Translations under genes and position numbers: made by a program | Notes under the pieces: generated by a model | Database searches by the model: none | What the model was told of the DNA's origin: nothing | Seen by the model: the letters and a program-made list of their open reading frames with translations, nothing else | Assembly: GCA_020850945.1 (NCBI GenBank) | Contig: JADZDR010000074.1 | Span: forward strand, 36,865 to 100,864 | Reading direction: 5' to 3' | Origin: Acidimicrobiia bacterium | GTDB taxonomy: Bacteria; Actinomycetota; Acidimicrobiia; UBA2766 | DNA length: 64,000 bases | In this document: positions 51,303 through 60,217 of the stretch, piece by piece | Layout: the number at the start of each line of letters is the position of its first letter | Numbering within the stretch: the first letter of the stretch is position 1

Positions 51303-51884
51303 TCAGACGGCTCCGAGGGCTGCCTGGGCGAGGGCCTCGACTTTCGGGCGGATCACCGACTCGCCCCCTGCCCCGCTGACTCTGGCCCCCAGCATCACGT
51401 CCGCCGTGCAGACACGCAGTTCGCCCACACCCTGCTCCACGGCCTCGGTCCACTGCCAGTACGCCTGGTCGCCGAGGCCGGACACCGGTGTGCCGTTCGG
51501 AGGTTCCGGGCAGTCGATCGCTCCCGAAGGGAAGTCGGCCGGTGTGCTGACGGCGAGGGTGGGTTCCGTTCCACCGAGCTCCGAGGCCGCCCACGTGCAC
51601 TCCTGCGCCGTCCACTTCGTGCCGCTCTCGTCGATGTTGTTCGTGATCGTGTCGCCGGATTCGAGGGCATTGCCCGCGATCGTCTCGACCTCCTCGTGTG
51701 GGAGGAGGTTGCACGGATAATCGTCGGGGAGGGAAGTCGTCGTGTCGTCTCCCGTTCCGGCAGACGTGGTCGTCGGTTCCTCGTCAGCGGCAGTCGGGGT
51801 CGTCGTCTCGTCGTTCCCCCCGCAGGCTGCGAGCAGGAGGACGAGCGCCGCCGCCAAACCCGCGTGCAAGAGTGCGCGTCGCAT
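51303..51884 (-). CDS. Lipoprotein, DUF3558-like
   Basis: The 193-residue lipoprotein starts at ATG 51884 with GAGGAGG upstream. The lipobox is LLAAC (Cys21), followed by a Thr/Glu-rich linker. The mature domain has Cys in YPCNLLPHEEVETIAG, QECTWAAS, DCPEPP and RVCTAD, as in DUF3558-type actinobacterial lipoproteins. Function is unknown. The glycosidase gene follows six bases after the stop, so the pair may be an operon. Confidence 0.65.
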   Translation of the reverse strand: MRRALLHAGLAAALVLLLAACGGNDETTTPTAADEEPTTTSAGTGDDTTTSLPDDYPCNLLPHEEVETIAGNALESGDTITNNIDESGTKWTAQECTWAASELGGTEPTLAVSTPADFPSGAIDCPEPPNGTPVSGLGDQAYWQWTEAVEQGVGELRVCTADVMLGARVSGAGGESVIRPKVEALAQAALGAV

Positions 51885-51954
51885 CGTTGCCTCCTCGTCT
51901 CGATGGGCGGACTCTACCTCTCGGCCGCACGCGAGACTCCTCCGGGGACGGGTC

Positions 51955-52827
51955 TCAGGGGTGGAGTCGGAAGATCGTAGGCGGTCCCACGTGGCTCTTG
52001 TCGACGAGGCAGACCCCCACCGTGTACAGGTCCACCACGGCCCGGACGGCACTGCGCGAGTCGCAGATGTGCTGCCACGTCCGCACCATCCCTCCCGACC
52101 AGCGGATGTCGTCGTGGAAGATCACGGCCCGGTCCGCCGCGCGTTCGAGGATCTGGTCCTGGTAGGTCGCCGTAGTCGACTCGGCGTGGTCGCCGTCGAC
52201 GAAGGCGAAGTCGATGGGGGCGTTGGCGGCGAGAACGGCGGGGAGGGTGTCCTGGTGGCGTCCCACGACTATCTCGAAGTTGTCGTAGCCGAGCCCGCGC
52301 AGGGTCTCCTCGGCGATCTTGGCGACCGATTCCCCGCCTTCCATCGTGACGAGCCTGCCCTGTCCACTGCGTGCCATCGCCGCGAACTGGTAGGCAGCCG
52401 AGATCCCGACGCAGGTGCCCATCTCGATCGCTGTGCGAGGCGCGAACTCGCGGACGAGCGAGTAGAGATACCACGCGTCCGCCTGGGGCTTGGAGGCCGC
52501 GGCCACCTTCGAGAGCGGGATCGTGCGTGTCGTGCCCTCGTACATCTCCTCCTCGCTCAGGTCCGAGTCGGGGCTGATCGCTCCGTGGTCGACGAAGGAG
52601 ACCGATTCGTCGGAGGAGAGGAGCTCGTAGCGACGCGCCTCGATGGCGTGGATGCGGGTCAGCTCCGTCGCGTCGGGCGACGGGTCACGTGCCCAGATGA
52701 CGGCACGGGCAAGCCTGCCCAGGTCGTCGCCGTCGTCGCAGTGGCGGGCGAGGCGGCGCCATTCCGGCAGAGCCCGCGTGCGACGTGCGGAGCGGACCAC
52801 ACGGCGCTTCAGGTCCCGGATGTTCAC
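51955..52827 (-). CDS. Class I SAM-dependent methyltransferase (CmcI/Methyltransf_24-like)
   Basis: The 290-residue protein has a SAM-binding region (RTAIEMGTCVGISAAYQFAAMA), LVTMEGGESVAKIAEETL and DFAFVDGDHAESTT. These match O-methyltransferases of the CmcI/Mtf24 type. GTG at 52827 is chosen because GAAGGAG lies seven bases upstream; a longer frame starts at 52866 without a good ribosome site. Its upstream neighbour is the GlcD-like oxidase. The substrate may be a sugar or a polyketide-like compound. Confidence 0.65.
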   Translation of the reverse strand: MNIRDLKRRVVRSARRTRALPEWRRLARHCDDGDDLGRLARAVIWARDPSPDATELTRIHAIEARRYELLSSDESVSFVDHGAISPDSDLSEEEMYEGTTRTIPLSKVAAASKPQADAWYLYSLVREFAPRTAIEMGTCVGISAAYQFAAMARSGQGRLVTMEGGESVAKIAEETLRGLGYDNFEIVVGRHQDTLPAVLAANAPIDFAFVDGDHAESTTATYQDQILERAADRAVIFHDDIRWSGGMVRTWQHICDSRSAVRAVVDLYTVGVCLVDKSHVGPPTIFRLHP

Positions 52828-52946
52828 GCGGGGACTCCTTCTGGGAGAGACGGTGGAACCTGTCATGCTTCTGTGTGCGGGCAGGTTTCTCCTCCGGTCC
52901 GTCCATCCCCGTCCCGTGTGGAGAACCCGGCCGGATCCACTCGGGG

Positions 52947-54317
52947 TCAGAGGTCGAAGATCTTGCCGGGATTGAGGATCCCCTCCGGATCGAGGGCTGC
53001 CTTCACGGCGGCGTGCAGACCGAGTGCCCCCTTGCCGAGCTCACGCGCGAGATGCGGTCGTTTGAGCAGACCGACACCGTGCTCACCCGTGATCGTGCCA
53101 CCGAGGTCGAGGGCGGCTTCGGTCATCGCGTGGTAGGCGGCCTCGCCCCGTGACGCAGAGTCGGGGTCGGTGCGGTCGAAGACGATCGTGGGGTGGAGGT
53201 TGCCGTCACCGGCATGCCCGAACGTTCCCACACGCACACCGTGGCGTTGTGTCCGTTCGGCGATGGCGGTGACTGCGGCGGCGACGGAGCCGAGGGGCAC
53301 GCAGACGTCGTTCATGATCGCTGTGCCGAGGCGGGCGAGTGCCGGATATGCGAGACGCCGCGCGGTGAGGAGCTGTTCGCCGGCGTCGGGATCGTCCGTC
53401 TCCGCGACGAAGGTCGCGCCTGCCGAGCGAGCTGCGGCCGCAATCGCGTCGAGCTGGGCTCCCGTCCCGTTGTCCGACTGGGCGAGGATCAACGCTGCCG
53501 CGCCCGTGTCGAGGTCCATGCGCTTCCAGTCCTCGACGGCGGCGACGGTAGTGGCATCCATGATCTCGAGGAGGCTGGGCGTCGTCATGGCCGTGATCGC
53601 GGATATGGCACGGCCCGCCTCCGGCAAGGAGTCGAAGAACGCTGTGAGGGTGACGGCCGGAGGAGGCGGGGGGCGGAGGCGCAACGTCACCCGCGTCACG
53701 ATGCCGAGCGTTCCCTCCGATCCGACGAACAGAGCGGTGAGGTCGTAGCCCGCCACGCCCTTCACCGTGCGCCGCCCGACCTCGACGACCGATCCGTCGG
53801 CGAGCACGACTTCGAGGCCGAGGACGTACTCGCGTGTCACTCCGTACTTGACGCAGCAGAGCCCGCCCGCGTTCGTCGCCACGTTGCCGCCGATCGAGCA
53901 GATGTCGCGGCTTGCCGGATCGGGCGGGTACCAGAGGCCGTGCTCGGCGGCGGCGGCGCACAGCTCCGCGTTCAACACGCCCGGCTCGACGACCGCGAGG
54001 AGGTTCGAGGTGTCGATGTCGACGATCCGGTTCATACGAGTGACGCAGAGGATCACACAACCGTCACCGGCGACCGCACCCCCGGCGACTCCCGTGCCTG
54101 CGCCGCGAGGCACGATCGGCACCCCGTGCTCGGCACAGACGCGCACGGTGGCCGCGACCTGCTCGGTGCCGGTCGGGCGGACGAGCGCCCATGGCCGGCC
54201 GGGCGCGCAGAACGCGGACTCGTCGCGGCTGAAGGCGTCGATGACATCCGGGTCGAGCTCCACCGTCCCGGCGGGGAGGGTCGCGATCAGGACGTCTCGG
54301 AACCGGTCTCTGTCCAT
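52947..54317 (-). CDS. FAD-linked oxidase, GlcD/D-lactate dehydrogenase type
   Basis: The 456-residue flavoprotein has the FAD-binding PCMH domain (PWALVRPTGTEQVAATVRVCAEHGVPIVPRGAGTG) and the motifs SIGGNVATNAGG and GEHGVGLLKRPHL, with a final ALDPEGILNPGKIFDL. This is the typical GlcD or D-2-hydroxyacid dehydrogenase class. ATG at 54317 lacks a strong Shine-Dalgarno. A tandem repeat with hairpins lies just upstream. Confidence 0.85.
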   Translation of the reverse strand: MDRDRFRDVLIATLPAGTVELDPDVIDAFSRDESAFCAPGRPWALVRPTGTEQVAATVRVCAEHGVPIVPRGAGTGVAGGAVAGDGCVILCVTRMNRIVDIDTSNLLAVVEPGVLNAELCAAAAEHGLWYPPDPASRDICSIGGNVATNAGGLCCVKYGVTREYVLGLEVVLADGSVVEVGRRTVKGVAGYDLTALFVGSEGTLGIVTRVTLRLRPPPPPAVTLTAFFDSLPEAGRAISAITAMTTPSLLEIMDATTVAAVEDWKRMDLDTGAAALILAQSDNGTGAQLDAIAAAARSAGATFVAETDDPDAGEQLLTARRLAYPALARLGTAIMNDVCVPLGSVAAAVTAIAERTQRHGVRVGTFGHAGDGNLHPTIVFDRTDPDSASRGEAAYHAMTEAALDLGGTITGEHGVGLLKRPHLARELGKGALGLHAAVKAALDPEGILNPGKIFDL

Positions 54318-54340
54318 CCGGAACAGGCTACGCACGCGGC

Positions 54341-54470
54341 CACGTGGGATCGTGCGGTTACGTGGGCGTACTGAGACACATCTGTTGTGGTTGGATACGC
54401 CCACGTGGGTTCGTGCGGTTACGTGGGCGTACTGAGACACATCTGTTGTGGTTGGATACGCCCACGTGGG
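54341..54470. repeat. 61-bp tandem repeat containing hairpins
   Basis: A 61-base unit starting CACGTGGG is present twice (54341-54401 and 54402-54462, with one change near the start) plus the first bases of a third copy (54463-54470). Each unit contains ACGTGGGCGTA (54360-54370 in copy 1) and its inverse TACGCCCACGT, so two hairpins form. It fills the space between the pentapeptide-repeat gene stop and the oxidase start. Terminator or promoter-linked repeat are both possible. Confidence 0.75.
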
Positions 54471-54484
54471 TTGTCGCCGGCCGG

Positions 54485-55474
54485 TTAGTCTCCGCTCGAC
54501 GTGGTCGTCGTGGTCGGCGGCGGATCCTCCGTCACCGTCGCCCAACGCTCCGCCGTCTGGCCGTTCGCGCCGGTCGCGACGAGCTCGACCGAGTTCACCG
54601 CCTGGTCACACTGGATCGGCACACTGGACGTGCCCGATGCGGGCAGGCCGCTCGCCACGGTGCTGCCGTCGACCTCGATCGCGACGGAATCCGTGTTGGA
54701 CGTCGCCCACGCCGCCGTGACGTTCTGCGAGCCGCCTCCAGAGCAGTCGATGCTCTGGGGGCTCACGATGAACTGCGTGATCGACGGCCCCGGCGGGGGA
54801 GGTTGGGTCGTGCTCGGGGAGGTCGACGGTGCCGGTGGGGGTGGTGGTGCCGGCGCATGCGTCGTGGCGGGGGCAGCGGTCGTGGTCGGTTCCTGTCCCG
54901 GACACGACGTGTCGTCGGTCGTGCCGTTCGTCCGGATCGTCTTGCAGAGGATCGCCCCCGTGAACGTCGTACCCGTGATGTGGGCTCCGGTGAGGTTCGC
55001 GCCGGTGAAGTCAACGTTCGAGAAGTCGGTGTTCTCGATCGTGGCGTCCACGAGTTGGACTTCCTGGAGATTGGCCGATGGGAGGGCAGCGTTCACGACC
55101 ATGGCGCTCGCCATGTCGCTGCCGGAGAGAACCGCGCCGTGACCTGTCACGTTCGTCAGGTTTGCCTTCACGAGGTTGACGTCGGCAACTGTGGCACTCG
55201 ATATCTTGGCATCGGTCAGGTTCGCTCCGTTGAGCTGGGCGCCGGTGAGGTTCGCGCCGCTCAGGTCGATTCCCGTGAGGTCCTTGCCGTTCAGGTTGGC
55301 CTTCTCGAGGTTGGCATTTGCACAGTCGGCGTTGGGAGCCGGGTCACACGTGCGGGTGGCCTCCGACTTCGTGGTCGTCGTCGTGGAAGCCTCCTTGTCC
55401 TTGGATCCACAGCCGACGGCGAACAGGCCGAGCAACAGAAGGGGAATCAACAGGGCATGCCGCCGACGCGTCAT
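54485..55474 (-). CDS. Pentapeptide-repeat lipoprotein
   Basis: The 329-residue lipoprotein has lipobox FAVGC (Cys22), then a Thr-rich linker and pentapeptide repeats of the A(N/D)LxG type (ANLNGKDLTG, GANLTGAQLNGANLTDA, etc., residues about 50-175), which form a right-handed beta helix. A Thr/Pro/Ala-rich linker (APAPPPPPAPSTSPS) and a C-terminal Ig-like domain (SITQFIVSPQSIDCSGGGSQNVTAAWAT) follow. AAGGAGG precedes the ATG. The role is unknown. Confidence 0.75.
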   Translation of the reverse strand: MTRRRHALLIPLLLLGLFAVGCGSKDKEASTTTTTKSEATRTCDPAPNADCANANLEKANLNGKDLTGIDLSGANLTGAQLNGANLTDAKISSATVADVNLVKANLTNVTGHGAVLSGSDMASAMVVNAALPSANLQEVQLVDATIENTDFSNVDFTGANLTGAHITGTTFTGAILCKTIRTNGTTDDTSCPGQEPTTTAAPATTHAPAPPPPPAPSTSPSTTQPPPPGPSITQFIVSPQSIDCSGGGSQNVTAAWATSNTDSVAIEVDGSTVASGLPASGTSSVPIQCDQAVNSVELVATGANGQTAERWATVTEDPPPTTTTTSSGD

Positions 55475-55631
55475 ATGGTGCCTCCTTGGAAGGTTCAGGA
55501 CAGGCTAGGTCGGGCACGCGAGGGGTTTGTCCATATTGACGGGAACGGCGATGACGCTAGGCTTCTGGGAAGATCAGGGCAACTGGCCAGCATGATCTGG
55601 CAGCGGTCCGGGACAGAGGACTGGAGGGGTC

Positions 55632-56153
55632 GTGTCGATCCGACACGCGGCACTTGCCGAGATAGCCGAATCACCCGGGCACAGCTACGCGATCTACCAG
55701 AGGCTGCACGCACGCATCGGTGACTGGTGGGGCGTGACGCCCGGCGCGGTGACGGATGCCCTGCGTCGGGCCGAGCGCGACGGCCTCCTCGTCACGAAGC
55801 GGGACACGAGGGGGCGTGAGGTGTTCCACATCGCCGACGCCGGCCGCACCGCCCTCCGCGAGTGGAACTCCGAGGTCACGACGCCGGACCCCGCCTACCG
55901 GAACGAGGTCCTTCTCCGCGTGCTCCTCTTCGGGGAGCACCCGACGGAGGATCTCGTGTTCGCCGTCGAGGACATGCTCTTCAAGCTGACCGCCCGCCGA
56001 CGTGAGATGAGCCGTCTCAGGGACGAGTCCGCCGAGATCGACACGCCCGCGGCCCGGCTCAGGGAACTGATACTCGGCGCAACGCTTGCCCACCTCGATG
56101 CCGACGCGGAGGCCCTGCGCGGGGCCCTGCGCACTTTCGAGGATGCACGCTGA
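55632..56153 (+). CDS. PadR-family transcription regulator
   Basis: The 173-residue protein begins with the PadR winged helix (ALAEIAESPGHSYAIYQRLHARIGDWWGVTPGAVTDALRRAERDGLL) and a C-terminal coiled dimerisation helix (DTPAARLRELILGATLAHLDADAEAL). Starts at GTG 55632. PadR regulators often sit next to ABC transporters, as here. A small ACTAT-GAAG-ATAGT inverted repeat lies at 56174-56187. Confidence 0.8.
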   Translation: MSIRHAALAEIAESPGHSYAIYQRLHARIGDWWGVTPGAVTDALRRAERDGLLVTKRDTRGREVFHIADAGRTALREWNSEVTTPDPAYRNEVLLRVLLFGEHPTEDLVFAVEDMLFKLTARRREMSRLRDESAEIDTPAARLRELILGATLAHLDADAEALRGALRTFEDAR

Positions 56154-56560
56154 CGCGAGTCCCACTCGCAGAGACTATGAAGATAGTACCTGGACAGTCT
56201 AATGCGTCCGCCCTAGGCTCAGTCTTGCCAGTCAGCCTGCGAAGGTGGTGCTGGTCGGTTCTCGACCCTCCCAGCGGGAACCGACCGGGATGGGTGATGG
56301 TGGTGATTGGGGCGGGTTAGAGCGCCGGGTGGGCGCGAAGTGGGCGGACGGATCCGCCGAGTCCGGCGGATCCGTCCCGTTCACTGCCTCGGAATCGTGT
56401 ATCTGTGGGCTGTCGCTCCGCGTCTCGACCGTGATCTCGCCGCGGGAGGGCAGGGGATCGAGGACGGATGACACCGTGAACGCGGGCCGGGCTTGTGCGC
56501 CGACTCTCCGTAGGCAAGAATCGGTCTCCACTGGGAATGCACTCCGAGAAAGGCTGGGAG
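56154..56560. other. 407-base gap with strong hairpins
   Basis: No convincing gene is seen. GGTCGGTTC (56253-56261) pairs with GAACCGACC (56278-56286). A 14-bp perfect stem with a 4-base AGTC loop lies at 56346-56377 (left arm 56346-56359, right arm 56364-56377). They precede the ABC ATPase gene and could be a terminator for PadR or a structured leader. No known riboswitch is recognised. Confidence 0.6.
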
Positions 56561-57241
56561 ATGGCTCTGGTGGAGGCGCGTGGCCTGTTCAAGGCGTATG
56601 AGCGTGGTGGGGAGGAAGTGCACGCTCTGCGGGATGTCTCTTTCACGATCGAGTCGGGCGCGTTCGCGGTCCTCACGGGACCGTCGGGTTCGGGCAAGAC
56701 GACACTGTTGAACCTCATGGGTGGGATCGACGTACCGGACCGGGGCGAGATCGTCGTGGGCGGCGAGGACATCGGCGCCTACGGGCCGAGCGAACGTGCC
56801 CGGTTCCGCGTGCGCACGATGGGTTTCGTGTACCAGGCGTTCAACCTCGTCCCCGCCCTCACAGCCGTCGAGAACGTGGCTCTGCCCCTTCTCATCGACG
56901 GGGTCGAGAAGAAGGCGGCGTACGCCGCTGCCGTCGACATGTTGACCGAGCTCGGCCTGGGTGACCGCCTCCAGCACACCGAGACCCAGCTCTCGGGTGG
57001 CCAGCGCCAGCGGGTCTCGGTGGCCCGCGCGCTCGTCACCGAACCATCGCTCATCCTGGCCGACGAGCCGACGGGGAACCTCGACAGCCACAGTGGGGCG
57101 GACGTCCTCCGCCTCCTGCAGGAGGCAGCCGCCCGCAGAGGCGCGACGGTCGTCGTCGCGACCCACGACATCGCCGCGGTCGACGTCGCCGCACAACGGC
57201 TCTCGATCAAAGACGGTGTCGTCCTGTCGACTCAGACCTAG
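56561..57241 (+). CDS. ABC transporter ATP-binding protein (LolD/MacB type), orphan
   Basis: The 226-residue ATPase has a Walker A motif (TGPSGSGKTTLLNL), a QAFNLVPALT Q-loop, signature LSGGQRQRVSVARAL, Walker B (LILADEPTGNLDS) and the switch His (VATHDIAAVD). It resembles the LolD/MacB/YknY class that pairs with FtsX-like permeases. No permease follows; instead a CrtISO-like flavoprotein starts 24 bases later. ATG at 56561 has AAAGGCTGGGAG upstream. Confidence 0.85.
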   Translation: MALVEARGLFKAYERGGEEVHALRDVSFTIESGAFAVLTGPSGSGKTTLLNLMGGIDVPDRGEIVVGGEDIGAYGPSERARFRVRTMGFVYQAFNLVPALTAVENVALPLLIDGVEKKAAYAAAVDMLTELGLGDRLQHTETQLSGGQRQRVSVARALVTEPSLILADEPTGNLDSHSGADVLRLLQEAAARRGATVVVATHDIAAVDVAAQRLSIKDGVVLSTQT

Positions 57242-57264
57242 ACGAAAACGGGAGAGGGGCTCAC

Positions 57265-58890
57265 ATGCAGTCGACCCACGATGCCGACGTGGTCGTGATC
57301 GGCGCCGGGATAGGCGGACTCACGGCGGCGGCCTACCTCCAGGCTCTGGGCAAGCAGTGCATCGTCGTCGACCGCCACAGCGTCGTGGGTGGCAACATCT
57401 CGGTCTTCTCACACGGTGGGTACGAATTCGACGTCGGCACCCACTACGTCGGTGACTGCGAGCAGGGCGGACTCGGTCCCTCTGTATACGGGGCGCTCGG
57501 CCTCGAGGACGCCGTCCGCTGGCGCCCCCTCGACCCGGACTGCTTCGACCGCTACCACTTCCCCGACACCACTTACGACGTCCCGTCCGGCATCGACCGG
57601 TACCGGGAGCGGCTTTCGGGTTGGTTCCCGGACGAACGCGTGGGTATCGACGCCTTCTGCACGTTCGTGTCGGATGTGGACGAGGCCCTCGCCACGTCGC
57701 TTGCCGGCCGCGCCACAGACAAGGCGACCCTCCTCCTCACATACCGCGACACGACACTCGGCGAGCTCTTCGACACGTGGGGGCTGTCACCACGCCTGCG
57801 CGCCGTGCTCGGCGCCCAGCATGGTCTCTACGGAGTTGGCCCCGCTCGCGCGTCGGCGATCATCCACGCCCTCGTCGTCATGCACTACATGAAGGGCGCC
57901 TATTACCCCGAGGGGGGAGGGCAGGTCCTCTCCGACACCCTCGCCGCTTTCTTCCGGGCACAAGGCGGCGAGATCATCCTGCAGACACCGGTCGAGTCCG
58001 TGATCGTCGAGGACGGAGCGGCGCGTGGCATCAGGCTCCGCCCGCCGTCGCCGCTGCGTCGCCGCGGCGTTCCGACGGAGATTCGAGCACCCGTTGTCGT
58101 CTCGAATGCCGACCTGAAACGCACTGTCCTCGACCTCGTCGGCCCGGATCACCTTCCCGCCGACTTCGTGAGCCGTGTCGAGGCCCTGCGCATGGGCCCG
58201 CCCATGCTGGTCGCGTACCTCGTGCTCGACCGTGATCTCGGCGCCGAGGGCTATCCGAACGCGAACGCCTTCCTCTTCGGCGGCGACGATCACGACGCCG
58301 AGTACGAGGCGATCGCCCGCCGCGAGATCTCGTCGGAACCGAGCCTGTTCATCTCGTTCGCCTCCCTGAAGGACCCCACGAACGAGCGTCTCTGCAGGCC
58401 CGGACAGACGAACCTCGAGGTCATGACCCTCGCACCACCCGACCACGCCTTCTGGGGCCTCGACCGGGGCCCGGCGGCCGGTGAGCGATACCGCACCAAT
58501 TCTGACTACCGCGAGCGCAAGCAGGACCTCGTCGACATGCTCGTCGACAGGGCGGAGGCCGTGATCCCGGGTCTGCGCGACTCAATCGTCCATGTAGAGG
58601 GAGCGACACCTGTGACGCACGAGCGATTCGTGCGCTCCTCGGCCGGCACGTCCTACGGCTTCGAAGTGACGCCGGACCAGCTCCTCGATCGGCGGCCCGG
58701 TCCCGTCTCGCCTCTGCCCGGCCTCTTCCTGACAGGGCAGGGCATCACGACCGCACACGGAATCGCAGCCTGCATGGCGGGCGGTGTCCTCACGGCCGGT
58801 GTGATCGCGGGTATGCCACTCCTCCAGATGGTCCGAAGCGGCGAGGTGGTCGTCGAATCACAGCCGGCCGGATCGGCAGTCGGAGCCTGA
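57265..58890 (+). CDS. Carotenoid isomerase/phytoene-desaturase-like flavoprotein
   Basis: The 541-residue flavoprotein has VVVIGAGIGGLTAAAYLQALG, VVDRHSVVGGNISVF and the C-terminal TGQGITTAHGIAACMAGG motif, as in CrtISO and retinol-saturase-like proteins. Such enzymes isomerise or saturate polyenes. It lies four bases before the next flavoprotein gene. There are no crtE or crtB genes in the window, so the polyene could be imported or made elsewhere. Confidence 0.75.
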   Translation: MQSTHDADVVVIGAGIGGLTAAAYLQALGKQCIVVDRHSVVGGNISVFSHGGYEFDVGTHYVGDCEQGGLGPSVYGALGLEDAVRWRPLDPDCFDRYHFPDTTYDVPSGIDRYRERLSGWFPDERVGIDAFCTFVSDVDEALATSLAGRATDKATLLLTYRDTTLGELFDTWGLSPRLRAVLGAQHGLYGVGPARASAIIHALVVMHYMKGAYYPEGGGQVLSDTLAAFFRAQGGEIILQTPVESVIVEDGAARGIRLRPPSPLRRRGVPTEIRAPVVVSNADLKRTVLDLVGPDHLPADFVSRVEALRMGPPMLVAYLVLDRDLGAEGYPNANAFLFGGDDHDAEYEAIARREISSEPSLFISFASLKDPTNERLCRPGQTNLEVMTLAPPDHAFWGLDRGPAAGERYRTNSDYRERKQDLVDMLVDRAEAVIPGLRDSIVHVEGATPVTHERFVRSSAGTSYGFEVTPDQLLDRRPGPVSPLPGLFLTGQGITTAHGIAACMAGGVLTAGVIAGMPLLQMVRSGEVVVESQPAGSAVGA

Positions 58891-58893
58891 GCT

Positions 58894-60198
58894 GTGCGCG
58901 GCCGCACTGACGTCGATGTCGCCGTCGTCGGTGGGGGTCTGGCCGGACTCGCCGCGGCGGGGCGGCTGCTCGAAGGGGGCCGCAGTCCTGTTCTCTTCGA
59001 GGCCACGGACCGCGTCGGAGGGCGGCAGCGCACCACGCGTCTCGGCGGCCATGTCCTCGAGGAGGGCGCCGTCTTCTTCGGGTCCAACTATCCCACCCTC
59101 AGCGCGAAGCTGCGTGAGACGGGGCTCGACGCGCATCTGAAGGTCTACGACTCGCGGAGCATCGTGAACTTCCCCGTGGGACGCCAGACCGGATCCGATC
59201 CAGCCGCCCTCTTGCGCACACCGAACCTGCCGGTCGCGGAGAAGCTCGCGCTCGTCCCGTTCGCAGTCACGGCCCTGCCCCTCGCGGCCGAGATCCGCGC
59301 TTCACTCGGAACCCGCGTGAAGTCACCGGGTGCACGGCGCCTCGACCGCATCGCGGCATCCGACTGGCTCACAGCCCGTGTCGGACCCCGATTCGTCGAC
59401 GAGGTGGCGAGTCCGTTCATGGAGGCCCTCGGCTTCGCGCCGGCTCGGGACTGGTCGGCCTTGGGCGCCATGCAGATACTCGCGTTCGGCGGCATGGCGC
59501 AGCTCTTCGGCATCCGCGAGGGGAATGCGACCTTCGCCACCCGCCTCGCCGACCCGCTCGACGTGCGTCTCGGAACACGCGTCGTGCGAATCGCCCCCGA
59601 TCCGGCCGGGATCGAGATCGAGGTGGATGCAGGGGGCTCGACCGAGAGTGTGCGGGCACGCCACCTCGTCCTCGCCGTGCCTGCACCTGTCGCCGCCGAG
59701 CTCGTGAGTGGCGCCCTGCGCCAGACCCTGCGCCGCTTTCACTTCAGCTCTTCGATCGTCGCGGCCGTCGCGATCGAGTCGCTCGACATCGGTATGCCGG
59801 CGGTGTCGGTCTTCGGAGGCGAGGGCCACGGCCGCATCCGCGGAATCGTCGCCGAGCAGGCGGGGCCGGGTGAACCTGTCGTGAGCTACGCCGCCCTCGC
59901 ACATCCGTGGCAGTACGAGTACTTCGAGGCGGCCGACAGCGAGGTGGTCCGCGTCCTCACGGACTACCTCGAGATCGTGAACGACAAACCGGTCGACGTG
60001 ATCGAGTCCCGGGTGATCCGCTGGGAGCACTCGATCCCGATACCCGGGCCCGGTTCGATCCCCCTGCGTGAGGAGGCGTTCCGCCTCGCGACCCGGGTTC
60101 CGCATCTCGACATCGCCGGTGACTGGACCATCTCACCGAGCCAGGAGGGGGCACTCGTGTCAGGAATCGAGGCGGCGGACCGGGTCGTCGGCATCTGA
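58894..60198 (+). CDS. FAD-dependent amine-oxidase/protoporphyrinogen-oxidase-like protein
   Basis: The 434-residue flavoprotein begins VDVAVVGGGLAGLAAAGRLLEGG and FEATDRVGGRQRTTRLGG, and ends VPHLDIAGDWTISPSQEGALVSGIEAAD. It is in the flavin amine oxidase/HemY/carotenoid-desaturase superfamily. The GTG starts four bases after the preceding stop, so the two are co-transcribed. Convergent with the small acidic protein gene. Confidence 0.75.
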   Translation: MRGRTDVDVAVVGGGLAGLAAAGRLLEGGRSPVLFEATDRVGGRQRTTRLGGHVLEEGAVFFGSNYPTLSAKLRETGLDAHLKVYDSRSIVNFPVGRQTGSDPAALLRTPNLPVAEKLALVPFAVTALPLAAEIRASLGTRVKSPGARRLDRIAASDWLTARVGPRFVDEVASPFMEALGFAPARDWSALGAMQILAFGGMAQLFGIREGNATFATRLADPLDVRLGTRVVRIAPDPAGIEIEVDAGGSTESVRARHLVLAVPAPVAAELVSGALRQTLRRFHFSSSIVAAVAIESLDIGMPAVSVFGGEGHGRIRGIVAEQAGPGEPVVSYAALAHPWQYEYFEAADSEVVRVLTDYLEIVNDKPVDVIESRVIRWEHSIPIPGPGSIPLREEAFRLATRVPHLDIAGDWTISPSQEGALVSGIEAADRVVGI

Positions 60199-60217
60199 CA
60201 TTGCGCAACCCGCCTGA

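Noticed and set aside
54318..54484. Extension of the GlcD-like gene upstream into the tandem repeat
   Set aside because: The frame is open, but the translated repeat is a duplicated nonsense stretch, and the family's N-terminus fits the ATG at 54317.
56245..56601. A short open frame in the gap before the ABC ATPase
   Set aside because: Composition is unlike a real protein, it has no good start, and it includes the 14-bp perfect hairpin.
57265..60198. A carotenoid biosynthesis cluster
   Set aside because: Two flavoproteins of the desaturase/isomerase type are present but no phytoene synthase, GGPP synthase or cyclase gene is in the window, so the pathway is not supported.
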